NCBI GenBank assembly: GCA_020636915.1
Contig: JACJWV010000007.1
Location: 62,001 to 126,000 of the forward strand
Source: Nocardioides sp.
GTDB lineage: Bacteria > Actinomycetota > Actinomycetes > Propionibacteriales > Nocardioidaceae
Length of the DNA: 64,000 nt
Direction: 5' to 3'
In this document: piece by piece, positions 41,490 to 49,634 of the stretch
Layout of the letters: every line of letters begins with the position of its first letter
How positions within the stretch are numbered: position 1 is the stretch's first letter
Notes under the pieces: model-generated
Seen by the model: only the letters and a program-made list of their open reading frames with translations
What the model was told of the DNA's origin: nothing
The model's database searches: none
Made by a program: the position numbers and the translations under genes

Positions 41490-44126
41490 ATGACCGACAC
41501 GCAGGCTCCCCAGGTTCCCGACGCGACGAGCGCCCCGCAGCCCGTCGTGGCGGTACCCGACAAGCCTGCGCTCGAGGGCCTCGAGGCCCGGTGGAGCCAG
41601 CGGTGGAAGGCCGACGACACCTACGCGTTCGACCGCACGCGGCCGCGCGAGGAGGTCTACTCGATCGACACCCCGCCGCCCACCGTGAGCGGCAGCCTGC
41701 ACGTGGGCCACGTCTTCTCCTACACCCACACCGACCTGATCGCCCGCTTCCAGCGGATGCGCGGCAAGGCGGTCTTCTACCCGATGGGCTGGGACGACAA
41801 CGGCCTGCCCACCGAGCGCCGGGTGCAGAACTACTTCGGCGTGCGGTGCGACCCGTCGCTGCCGTACGACCCCGACTTCACCCCGCCCGAGAAGCCGGAC
41901 CCGAAGCGCCAGCTCCCCATCAGCCGGCCGAACTTCGTGGAGCTCTGCGAGCGGCTGGTCGTCGAGGACGAGCAGGTCTTCGAGCAGCTCTGGCGCACCC
42001 TGGGTCTCTCGGTCGACTGGTCGCAGCACTACACGACGATCGGTCCGAAGGCCCAGGAGGTCAGCCAGCGCGCGTTCCTGCGCAACTTCGCGCGCGGCGA
42101 GGCCTACCTGCAGGAGGCCCCGACGCTGTGGGACGTCACGTTCCAGACCGCGGTCGCCCAGGCCGAGCTCGAGGCACGCGAGTACGCCGGCGCCTACCAC
42201 CGGGTCGCCTTCCACCGGCCGGACGGATCGCCCCTCCACATCGAGACGACCCGTCCGGAGCTGATCCCCTCCGTGGTGGCGCTGATCGCGCACCCCGACG
42301 ACGAGCGCTACCAGCCGCTCTTCGGCACGACCGTGACCAGCCCGGTCTTCGGCGTCGAGGTCCCCGTGCTCGCCCACCACGCCGCCGAGATGGACAAGGG
42401 CGCCGGCATCGCCATGTGCTGCACGTTCGGCGACCTCACCGACGTCCAGTGGTGGCGGGAGCTGGACCTGCCGGTGCGGACCCTGATCGGCCGCGACGGC
42501 CGGCTCTCCCGGGACACGCCCGAGTGGCTGGCGCACGAGCCCGCCGCCTCGGCGTACGAGGCCCTCAAGGGCAAGACCGCGTTCTCCGCGCGCGAGGCCG
42601 TCGTCGCAGCGCTGCGCGAGACCGGTGACCTCGACGGCGAACCGAAGCCGACGCAGCGGATGACGAACTTCTACGAGAAGGGCGACAAGCCGCTCGAGAT
42701 CGTGGCCACCCGGCAGTGGTACATCACCAACGGCGGCCGCGACGCCGGCATCCGGCAGGACATGCTCGACCGCGGCCGGGAGATCACCTGGGTGCCCGAG
42801 CACATGTGGCACCGCTACGACAACTGGGTCGGCGGGCTCAACGGTGACTGGCTGATCTCGCGACAGCGGTTCTTCGGGATCCCGTTCCCGGTGTGGTACC
42901 CCCTCGACGCCGACGGCGAGCCCGACTACGACCACCCGCTGCTGCCCACCGAGGCCGAGCTGCCGCTCGACCCGTCCACCGTCGCCCCGCGCGGGTACGA
43001 CGAGTCCCAGCGCGGCGAGCCCGGCGGGTTCGTGGGCGACCCGGACGTGATGGACACCTGGGCGACGTCGTCGCTCACCCCGCACATCGCCGGCGGCTGG
43101 GAGACCGACGACGACCTGTGGCAGCGCGTCTTCCCGATGGACCTGTGCACGCACGCCCACGACATCATCCGCACCTGGCTGTTCTCCCGGGTCGTCCGGG
43201 CGCACTTCGAGAACCACACCGCGCCGTGGTCCCACGCCCTGGTCTCGGGCTTCGTGGTCGACCCCGACCGCAAGAAGATGTCGAAGTCCAAGGGCAACGT
43301 GGTCGTCCCCACCGAGATCCTCGACAAGTACGGCGCCGACGCGGTGCGCTGGCGCGCGGCGATGGCCCGCCCCGGCCTGGACTCGCCGTTCGACGAGAGC
43401 CAGATGAAGGTGGGCCGCCGCCTGGCGATGAAGGTCCTCAACGCCTCGAAGTTCGTCCTCGGCGGCGTCGGGGCGACGAGCGTCAACCCGTTCGAGGTCT
43501 CCGAGCCGGTCGACTGCGCCCTGCTCGGCCGGCTCGGCGAGGTCATCACGCGCGCGACCGACGCGTTCGAGGCCTACGACTACACCTCGGCGCTCGAAGC
43601 CGTCGAGAAGTTCTTCTGGGAGTTCTGCGACGACTACCTCGAGCTGGTCAAGGAGCGGGCCTACGCCCGTGAGGAGTCGGGGACCAGCGGCACCGCGACC
43701 GCCTCGGCGAAGGCGACCCTGGCCATCGCCCTCGACGTCCAGCTGCGCCTGCTCGCGCCCTTCCTGCCCTACGTGACCGAGGAGGTCTGGTCGTGGTGGC
43801 AGGCCGGATCCGGCTCGATCCACCAGGCCTCGTGGCCGACGGTGGTCGAGCTCGGCTCGGCCGCTGCGACCGACCCCGGCACCCTCGACGCCGTCGCGGC
43901 CGCCCTCATCGGCATCCGCGGCGCGAAGTCCAGCGCGAAGGTCTCGATGCGCGCGGAGCTGTCCCGGGCCGAGATCCGCGGCCCCGAGGCGCTGGTCCGC
44001 GCTGCGGAGCAGGCCGCCGACGACCTGCGGGCGACCGGCCGCGTGACGGGGGACCTGGTGTTCACCGTCGTCGACGACGCCACCGAGCTCACCGTCGACG
44101 CCGAGCTCGCCCCCACCGACGGTTGA
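41490..44126 (+). CDS. valS: Valyl-tRNA synthetase, archaeal/Rickettsia-like type
   Basis: Charges tRNA-Val. The 878-residue class I enzyme has HIGH as HVGH (SGSLHVGHVFSYTH), the editing CP1 domain with TTRPELIPSVVALIAHPDD, and KMSKS (DRKKMSKSKGN near residue 598). The WDDNGLPTERRVQNYFGV segment near residue 105 is the type 2 ValRS signature (archaea, Rickettsia and part of the actinobacteria), not the usual bacterial DHAGIATQ form. No ribosome site precedes it; TAGGAT ends 6 nt before ATG, so it is probably leaderless. It is on the opposite strand from its normal neighbour folC. Confidence 0.94.
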   Translation: MTDTQAPQVPDATSAPQPVVAVPDKPALEGLEARWSQRWKADDTYAFDRTRPREEVYSIDTPPPTVSGSLHVGHVFSYTHTDLIARFQRMRGKAVFYPMGWDDNGLPTERRVQNYFGVRCDPSLPYDPDFTPPEKPDPKRQLPISRPNFVELCERLVVEDEQVFEQLWRTLGLSVDWSQHYTTIGPKAQEVSQRAFLRNFARGEAYLQEAPTLWDVTFQTAVAQAELEAREYAGAYHRVAFHRPDGSPLHIETTRPELIPSVVALIAHPDDERYQPLFGTTVTSPVFGVEVPVLAHHAAEMDKGAGIAMCCTFGDLTDVQWWRELDLPVRTLIGRDGRLSRDTPEWLAHEPAASAYEALKGKTAFSAREAVVAALRETGDLDGEPKPTQRMTNFYEKGDKPLEIVATRQWYITNGGRDAGIRQDMLDRGREITWVPEHMWHRYDNWVGGLNGDWLISRQRFFGIPFPVWYPLDADGEPDYDHPLLPTEAELPLDPSTVAPRGYDESQRGEPGGFVGDPDVMDTWATSSLTPHIAGGWETDDDLWQRVFPMDLCTHAHDIIRTWLFSRVVRAHFENHTAPWSHALVSGFVVDPDRKKMSKSKGNVVVPTEILDKYGADAVRWRAAMARPGLDSPFDESQMKVGRRLAMKVLNASKFVLGGVGATSVNPFEVSEPVDCALLGRLGEVITRATDAFEAYDYTSALEAVEKFFWEFCDDYLELVKERAYAREESGTSGTATASAKATLAIALDVQLRLLAPFLPYVTEEVWSWWQAGSGSIHQASWPTVVELGSAAATDPGTLDAVAAALIGIRGAKSSAKVSMRAELSRAEIRGPEALVRAAEQAADDLRATGRVTGDLVFTVVDDATELTVDAELAPTDG

Positions 44127-44235
44127 GTCGAGAGTTCCGTCGGTCGAGTCGGGAGTTCTGACCTGTTCAGTCGGGAGTTCTGACCACTCGACTGGTCACA
44201 AGTATCGACTCGACCGACGGAACTCTCGATTCAAC
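44122..44235. repeat. 30-bp inverted repeat with internal direct repeats, covering two convergent stop codons
   Basis: Left arm 44122-44151 and right arm 44206-44235 are reverse complements with one difference. Between them GTCGGGAGTTCTGACC occurs twice (44148-44163 and 44170-44185), a variant of the arm core GTCGAGAGTTCCGTCGG. The left arm contains the valS stop and the right arm contains the TGA of the collagen-like frame (44231-44233). It may be a terminator for both genes, but its composite build looks like a dispersed repeat element. Confidence 0.8.
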
Positions 44236-44976
44236 GGTGGCCGTGGTGGCCGTGGTGGCCCTGGTGGCCCTGGTGGCCGTGAGCGTGGCCGGGCGGTCGG
44301 CCTGGTCCCCGGCCGGGGTCGGGGCCGTGGCCCGGACCGTCGCCAGGACGGCCCCGGTCACCCGGGTGGCCCCAGCGGCCCTGGCCGCCCTGGTCGCCCT
44401 GGTCGCCCCGGTCGCCCCGGTCGCCCTGGTCGTCCTCGTGGCTCCCCTCCCCCGCGTCATGGGCGCGCCCTCGGGAGTGGTGCGCCCCGGGCGGCTCCAG
44501 GGCCGGCTGCCCGCCCGGCCCGGTGCCGCTGGGGCCGTGGCTCGCGCCCGTCGGGGCGCCGGTGGCGGGGCCGGGTGGGGGCTGGACGGTGGACGAGTCG
44601 CGGGCGCGGCCGACGGGCCCGCCGGGTCAGGACGCGCCGGGTCAGGACGGGCCGGGTCAGGGTCGGGGTGGTGCGTGGGACCGCGCCGCCCCGCGGGGGC
44701 GGCCGGCGTCCCGGCCGCAGCTGGCAGCCGGACGACCGGCGCCGCCTCGGCCCGGGCCGGTCCCGACGAGCGCTCCAGCAGCGAGCCGTGGACGACGTGC
44801 TGGGCGAGGGGGACGGCACCACCCGCGGCGCCGAGGCCTCCGCCGACCCACCCGGGCGCCGCCTCGCTGCGCACCATGTAGGCGAGCATGACGACCGAGG
44901 TCACCAGGAGGACCACGAAGGCCACCAGAGGAGGCTTGTGGTCGAGGAAGAGGCGGTGCCTGCGGCGCGTGGTCAT
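44167..44976 (-). CDS. Membrane-anchored collagen-like / Pro-rich protein, apparently frameshifted
   Basis: The called frame encodes 269 residues: MTTRRRHRLFLDHKPP, a single span (VAFVVLLVTSVVMLAYMV), a short exterior segment and a DPARPDPARPDPA repeat. After about nucleotide 44620 this frame becomes an implausible ATR/ATG-repeat and stops only inside the inverted repeat at 44167. The overlapping minus-strand frame reads collagen-like Gly-X-Y instead (see 44231-44626). The switch fits one lost base in a C-run near 44617. So the real gene is probably a bitopic surface protein that is broken here, or the sequence has an indel. No function is known. Confidence 0.5.
   Translation of the reverse strand: MTTRRRHRLFLDHKPPLVAFVVLLVTSVVMLAYMVRSEAAPGWVGGGLGAAGGAVPLAQHVVHGSLLERSSGPARAEAAPVVRLPAAAGTPAAPAGRRGPTHHPDPDPARPDPARPDPAGPSAAPATRPPSSPHPAPPPAPRRARATAPAAPGRAGSRPWSRPGRTTPEGAPMTRGRGATRTTRATGATGATRATRAARAAGATRVTGAVLATVRATAPTPAGDQADRPATLTATRATRATTATTATVESRVPSVESILVTSRVVRTPD
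44231..44626 (-). other. Collagen-like Gly-X-Y reading frame continuing the 44976 gene
   Basis: In this frame, after SSTVQPPPGPATGAP, the protein has GDRGDRGDQGDQGGQG, then GHPGDRGRPGDGPGHG, and ends GHQGHQGHHGHHGHR before TGA at 44231-44233. Glycine every third residue over about 60 residues is a hallmark of collagen-like proteins and would not arise by chance in three frames. It has no start of its own; stops at 44627, 44642 and 44657 lie in the tandem repeat just upstream. It is best read as the C-terminus of the membrane-anchored protein. Confidence 0.65.
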
Positions 44977-45030
44977 GGCGACGTGAGTCTTGCGGTCCAG
45001 ACCAGGGGAACCAAACCCGTGGGCGCAAAT

Positions 45031-45064
45031 GGCCCGAACGGACTAGTCCAGGTGGCCCGAACGG
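45031..45064 (-). promoter_or_regulatory. Direct repeats upstream of the collagen-like gene
   Basis: GGCCCGAACGG occurs at 45031-45041 and again at 45054-45064, a 23-bp period. Between them lies the perfect palindrome GGACTAGTCC (45040-45049). The repeats are 55-88 nt before the minus-strand start at 44976. Two direct repeats about two helix turns apart suit an OmpR-type or WhiB/MerR-type activator. Confidence 0.45.
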
Positions 45065-45108
45065 GCCACGGGCTACGGTCGCAGCGGCCGGGGCGGCGAG
45101 GCCGTCGG

Positions 45109-46389
<1,281 letters not shown>

Positions 46390-46554
46390 GGGTGGTCATC
46401 CTCCGACTCAGGTACAGCTGCGGGTCCAGCAGGGGGTGTGAGCTCATCCGACGGTACCCCGTGCCGCCCCCACACGGGTGCACAGACACGAACTGCGCGC
46501 GGCCGCCACGGGTGTCGGCACGGGTCTCGTCGGCCCCCACGATCACGGGAGCGC

Positions 46555-47163
46555 TCAGGCGAGGGCCGGGGTCCCCTTGAGGGACTCCAGGACGGCATCG
46601 ATCAGGCCGTACTCGACGGCGCCCTCCGCGGTCAGGATCTTGTCGCGCTCGATGTCGCGGCTGACCTCCTCGATGGAGCGACCGCTGTGGTCGCTGATCA
46701 TCTTCTCGAGCAGCTCGCGCATCCGCAGGATCTCGTTGGCCTGGATCTCGATGTCGGAGGTCTGGCCGAAGGTGCCCTCGGTGTAGGGCTGGTGGATGAG
46801 GATCCGGCTGTTGGGCAGTGCCAGCCGCTTCCCGGGCGTCCCCGCCGCAAGCAGGATCGCCGCCGCGGAGGCGGCCTGACCGATGCACACCGTCTGCACG
46901 TCGGGCTTGATGAACTTCATCGTGTCGTAGATGGCGGTCAGCGCCGTGAACGAGCCACCCGGTGAGTTGATGTAGATGCTGATGTCCTGGTCGGGATTCA
47001 TCGACTGCAGGCAGAGCAGCTGCGCGATCACGGCGTTGGCGACGTCGTCGGAGATCGGTGTGCCGAGGTAGATGATCCGGTCCTCGAACAGCTTGGCGTA
47101 GGGGTCGATGCGGCGGAAGCCGTACGACGTGCGCTCTTCCCACTGCGGGATGTAGTAGTTCAT
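46555..47163 (-). CDS. clpP2: ATP-dependent Clp protease proteolytic subunit ClpP2
   Basis: The 202-residue serine peptidase has Ser in GQAASAAAILLAAG, His in ILIHQPYTEG and Asp in VEYGLIDAVLE region (RDIERDKILTAEG). It is the second ClpP; actinobacteria assemble mixed ClpP1P2 tetradecamers. It starts 14 nt after the clpP1 stop, so the two are cotranscribed. Start ATG 47161-47163. Confidence 0.95.
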   Translation of the reverse strand: MNYYIPQWEERTSYGFRRIDPYAKLFEDRIIYLGTPISDDVANAVIAQLLCLQSMNPDQDISIYINSPGGSFTALTAIYDTMKFIKPDVQTVCIGQAASAAAILLAAGTPGKRLALPNSRILIHQPYTEGTFGQTSDIEIQANEILRMRELLEKMISDHSGRSIEEVSRDIERDKILTAEGAVEYGLIDAVLESLKGTPALA

Positions 47164-47177
47164 GTCGGTCTCCCTGC

Positions 47178-47807
47178 TCAGTTCTTGGTGCGGGCCGGGC
47201 GACCGTCGTCGGCTGCCTCGCGGGCGCTCTTGATGACCTGGTCGACCAGGCCGTAGTCACGTGCCTGCTCGGCCGTGAACCAGCGGTCGCGGTCGGCGTC
47301 GGCCTCGACCTGCTCCCGGCTCTGGCCGGTGTGCTCGGCGATCAGGTCGAGCAGCACCTGCTTGATGTGCAGCGACTGCTGCGCCTGGATCTTGATGTCG
47401 GACGCGGAGCCGCCCATGCCGGACGAGGGCTGGTGCATCATGATCCGCGCGTGCGGGAGCGCGTAGCGCTTGCCCTTGGTGCCGGCGCACAGCAGGAACT
47501 GGCCCATCGATGCGGCCAGGCCCATGCCGACGGTGGCGACGTCGTTGGGGATGTAGTTCATCGTGTCGTAGATCGCCATGCCGGCGTCGACGGACCCGCC
47601 CGGGCTGTTGATGTGGAGGAAGATGTCGGCCTCGGGGTCCTCCGCCGAGAGCAGCAGCAGCTGGGCGCAGATCGCGTTCGCGTTCTGGTCGCGCACCTCG
47701 GAGCCGAGGAAGACGATCCGCTCGCGCAGCAGGCGCTGGTAGATGTGGTCGTCGAGGACGTTCATGCCCCCGCCGCCGTTGAGCTGGGGGCTGGAGTTCT
47801 GGGTCAC
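47178..47807 (-). CDS. clpP1: ATP-dependent Clp protease proteolytic subunit ClpP1
   Basis: The 209-residue peptidase has Ser in GLAASMGQFLL, His in RIMMHQPSSG and Asp in DADRDRWFTAEQ. Start choice: GTG 47805-47807 (VTQNSS), because a TAGGGT box ends 7 nt upstream, consistent with a leaderless mRNA; ATG 47765 (MNVLDDH) is an alternative that shortens it by 14. Heads the clpP1P2 operon; upstream is a ClgR-like site. Confidence 0.93.
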   Translation of the reverse strand: MTQNSSPQLNGGGGMNVLDDHIYQRLLRERIVFLGSEVRDQNANAICAQLLLLSAEDPEADIFLHINSPGGSVDAGMAIYDTMNYIPNDVATVGMGLAASMGQFLLCAGTKGKRYALPHARIMMHQPSSGMGGSASDIKIQAQQSLHIKQVLLDLIAEHTGQSREQVEADADRDRWFTAEQARDYGLVDQVIKSAREAADDGRPARTKN

Positions 47808-47814
47808 GAGCCTG

Positions 47815-47871
47815 ACCCTAGCCCGAAGCACGGACAGAACCACGGCAGATCTCCCGCTGTTCGCCGACAGC
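47815..47871 (-). promoter_or_regulatory. clpP1P2 promoter with ClgR-like activator site
   Basis: TAGGGT (47815-47820, minus strand) is a -10 box that ends 7 nt before the GTG. About 45 nt further upstream lies GCTGT-TCGCCG-ACAGC (47856-47871), an inverted repeat with the CGCTGTTCGCC/GCGAACAGCG look of ClgR boxes. ClgR activates clpP1P2 in other actinobacteria. No good -35 box is visible, as expected for an activated promoter. The family match is from memory. Confidence 0.4.
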
Positions 47872-47921
47872 AGATTTCGGCGGCCGGGGAGCAGGTGGGC
47901 GCGCGCGGGCGGAGCCGGCCG

Positions 47922-48389
47922 TCAGGACTCCGCGGCGGCCTTGAGCCGCGCCACGGTGGCCGCCATCCCGGCCTCGAGCTCGTCGGCGTGGACCGCGTTG
48001 CCGCCGAGGAACACCGGGGCGAAGACCCTGCTGACCCCGGTCAGCGCCCGCGGCACCGGCCGTCGGTGCACGACCCGGGTCCCGGCGCCGGCCGGGCTCA
48101 GCTCCCAGATCCACCGGGCACCGCTGGACCGGGTGTCCCACGCGAGCACCCGGCCGGGCTCGAGCACCGCCACCACCGACCGCGTCGGCCACACGACGGC
48201 CTTGCGCCGGTTGATCCCGAGGTACCACTGGCCCACGCGCAGTCCCCCGCGCTTGAGCGGCACCATCCGCACCAGCTCGGGGCTCCAGTCGGGGAGGTTG
48301 GAGAGGTCGGTCAGCAGCGCCCAGACGCGCTCGGGTGGCGCCGCGACCTCGGTCTCGGCGCGCAGCTCGCGATCAGCAGGTCCGCTCAT
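47922..48389 (-). CDS. SRPBCC (START-like) family protein
   Basis: The 155-residue protein has the polyketide-cyclase/SRPBCC fold: ELRAETEVAAPPERVWALLT, DLSNLPDWSPELVRM and W-rich beta strands (WIWELSPAGAGTRVVHR). These bind hydrophobic ligands in a deep cavity; the ligand is unknown. It overlaps the next gene with ATGA (48386-48389), so it is cotranscribed with the hydrolase, and might act on the same substrate. Confidence 0.85.
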   Translation of the reverse strand: MSGPADRELRAETEVAAPPERVWALLTDLSNLPDWSPELVRMVPLKRGGLRVGQWYLGINRRKAVVWPTRSVVAVLEPGRVLAWDTRSSGARWIWELSPAGAGTRVVHRRPVPRALTGVSRVFAPVFLGGNAVHADELEAGMAATVARLKAAAES

Positions 48390-49576
48390 GGGCCCGCAGT
48401 CTCGCAGAGCCAGCCCTGCAGGGCGCGGTGGACCTCGGGATGGTTGAGCAGGTCGAAGTGGTCGGCGCGGCCGACGTGGAGCACCTCGGCGCCGGGAAAG
48501 AGCTCCGCGCCGTACGGGTCGCGGCCGTACGCCGACGGGACCCGCACGAGCAGGTCGCCGACGACATGGCCGACCGGATGCCGGGGGCGCGCCGTCAGCG
48601 TCGCCGCGACCAGTCGGTACCGGGCGTGCGGCAGCGGCGGCACGTCCTCGGCCAGACCCGCCACCAGGTCGTGCACACCCAGCGAGCGCAGGTCCAGGAT
48701 CCGGCCGAAGGCCGCGGTCTCGGGGACCCGTCCGAGTCCACGGCTCCCGTGGCCGATGCCACGGGCGATGGGCGCTCCCAGGTGCGGCGTCCCCAGCGTC
48801 ACCACGTCGGAGACGAGGTCGGTCCAGCGCGGCTCGACGGCGTGGGCGCCCGCCCCGGCCGCGCGGATGATCAGGCCGCCCATGGAATGGCCGACGAGCG
48901 AGATCCGGCCGACCTCGACCGGCCACTCGTCGACCAGGCGCTGCATCAGGGCCGCCAGCTCGACGCCGTTGGCCCGCAGCCCGAGGCCGGTGTTCACCCG
49001 CAGGAAGACCGGGGTCCAGCCCCGCTCCGAGAGCATCTCGCCGTACGTCGTGCCGTGCACCGCCCGGCCCTTGTTCCAGTAGCTCTCGGTCTCGCACAGG
49101 CCGTGCAGGAAGACCACGAGCCGTTCGGTGGCGTGCGGGAAGACGGTCGCGAGGGCATCTCGCTCGAGCGCCACGTCGCGCCCCTCGTGGCGCACGCCCA
49201 TGGCGATCGCGAGCCGCGGCCGCTCCTGCGCCAGGCGGTCACCGATCAGCCCGTTGACCGCCGAGCTGACGAAGCGCCCGCGCGGCGTCGCCTCCAGACG
49301 TGGGCCGACACCCGTGGCGGCCGCCTTGTCCAGCCCGTACGACGCCGCGCGCAGGCCGGCGCTGAGCCCGCTGTAGACCGCGTGGGCGATCCCGCGGTGC
49401 AGCAGGCCCGGCGTCGACCGGGCGCCGGTGACCCGCGAGGCCACCCGGTGGACGCGGTCCGCGACGGCCAGGTGCGTGTCGCGCGCGCTGCGCACCACCA
49501 GCTCGTCGGCGACCTCGGACAGCAGCGACAGCGCGTCGAGGTAGGTCGGTCCCGTGGTCCCGCGGGTCGTCGGCAT
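48386..49576 (-). CDS. Alpha/beta hydrolase (lipase/PGAP1-like)
   Basis: The 396-residue protein has an extended N-terminal region (1-140) and a C-terminal alpha/beta hydrolase domain: oxyanion VVFLHGLCETESYW, nucleophile Ser in LVGHSMGGLII, acid/His near HVGRADHFDLLNHPE. The pattern fits triacylglycerol or GPI-type lipases. I chose ATG 49574-49576 with a TATCGT box 6 nt before, suggesting a leaderless mRNA. Upstream is a 16-bp-arm palindrome and the tig gene. Overlaps SRPBCC at the 3' end. Confidence 0.85.
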   Translation of the reverse strand: MPTTRGTTGPTYLDALSLLSEVADELVVRSARDTHLAVADRVHRVASRVTGARSTPGLLHRGIAHAVYSGLSAGLRAASYGLDKAAATGVGPRLEATPRGRFVSSAVNGLIGDRLAQERPRLAIAMGVRHEGRDVALERDALATVFPHATERLVVFLHGLCETESYWNKGRAVHGTTYGEMLSERGWTPVFLRVNTGLGLRANGVELAALMQRLVDEWPVEVGRISLVGHSMGGLIIRAAGAGAHAVEPRWTDLVSDVVTLGTPHLGAPIARGIGHGSRGLGRVPETAAFGRILDLRSLGVHDLVAGLAEDVPPLPHARYRLVAATLTARPRHPVGHVVGDLLVRVPSAYGRDPYGAELFPGAEVLHVGRADHFDLLNHPEVHRALQGWLCETAGP

Positions 49577-49582
49577 GGACGC

Positions 49583-49621
49583 ACGATAGCCATTGAGTGC
49601 ACAGTTGTGCACTCAATGGCT
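49583..49621 (-). promoter_or_regulatory. Leaderless promoter of the hydrolase beneath a 32-bp-plus perfect palindrome
   Basis: Arms at 49588-49603 and 49606-49621 (AGCCATTGAGTGCACA and its complement) are perfect around a 2-nt centre; with one mismatch the pairing extends by four more bases. TATCGT at 49583-49588 is a -10 box 6 nt before the start at 49576, so the palindrome covers the -35 region. It also follows the tig stop by 14 nt, so it could end tig transcription. The two-base centre favours an operator over an RNA hairpin. Confidence 0.6.
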
Positions 49622-49634
49622 GTCGGTGTGTCGG

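Noticed and set aside
41361..43823. An 820-codon minus-strand frame inside valS
   Set aside because: It lies antisense to a synthetase with intact HVGH and KMSKS motifs; the composition is typical of a shadow frame.
44122..44235. Insertion-sequence ends
   Set aside because: No transposase gene lies between the arms (only 54 bp), and no target duplication is apparent.
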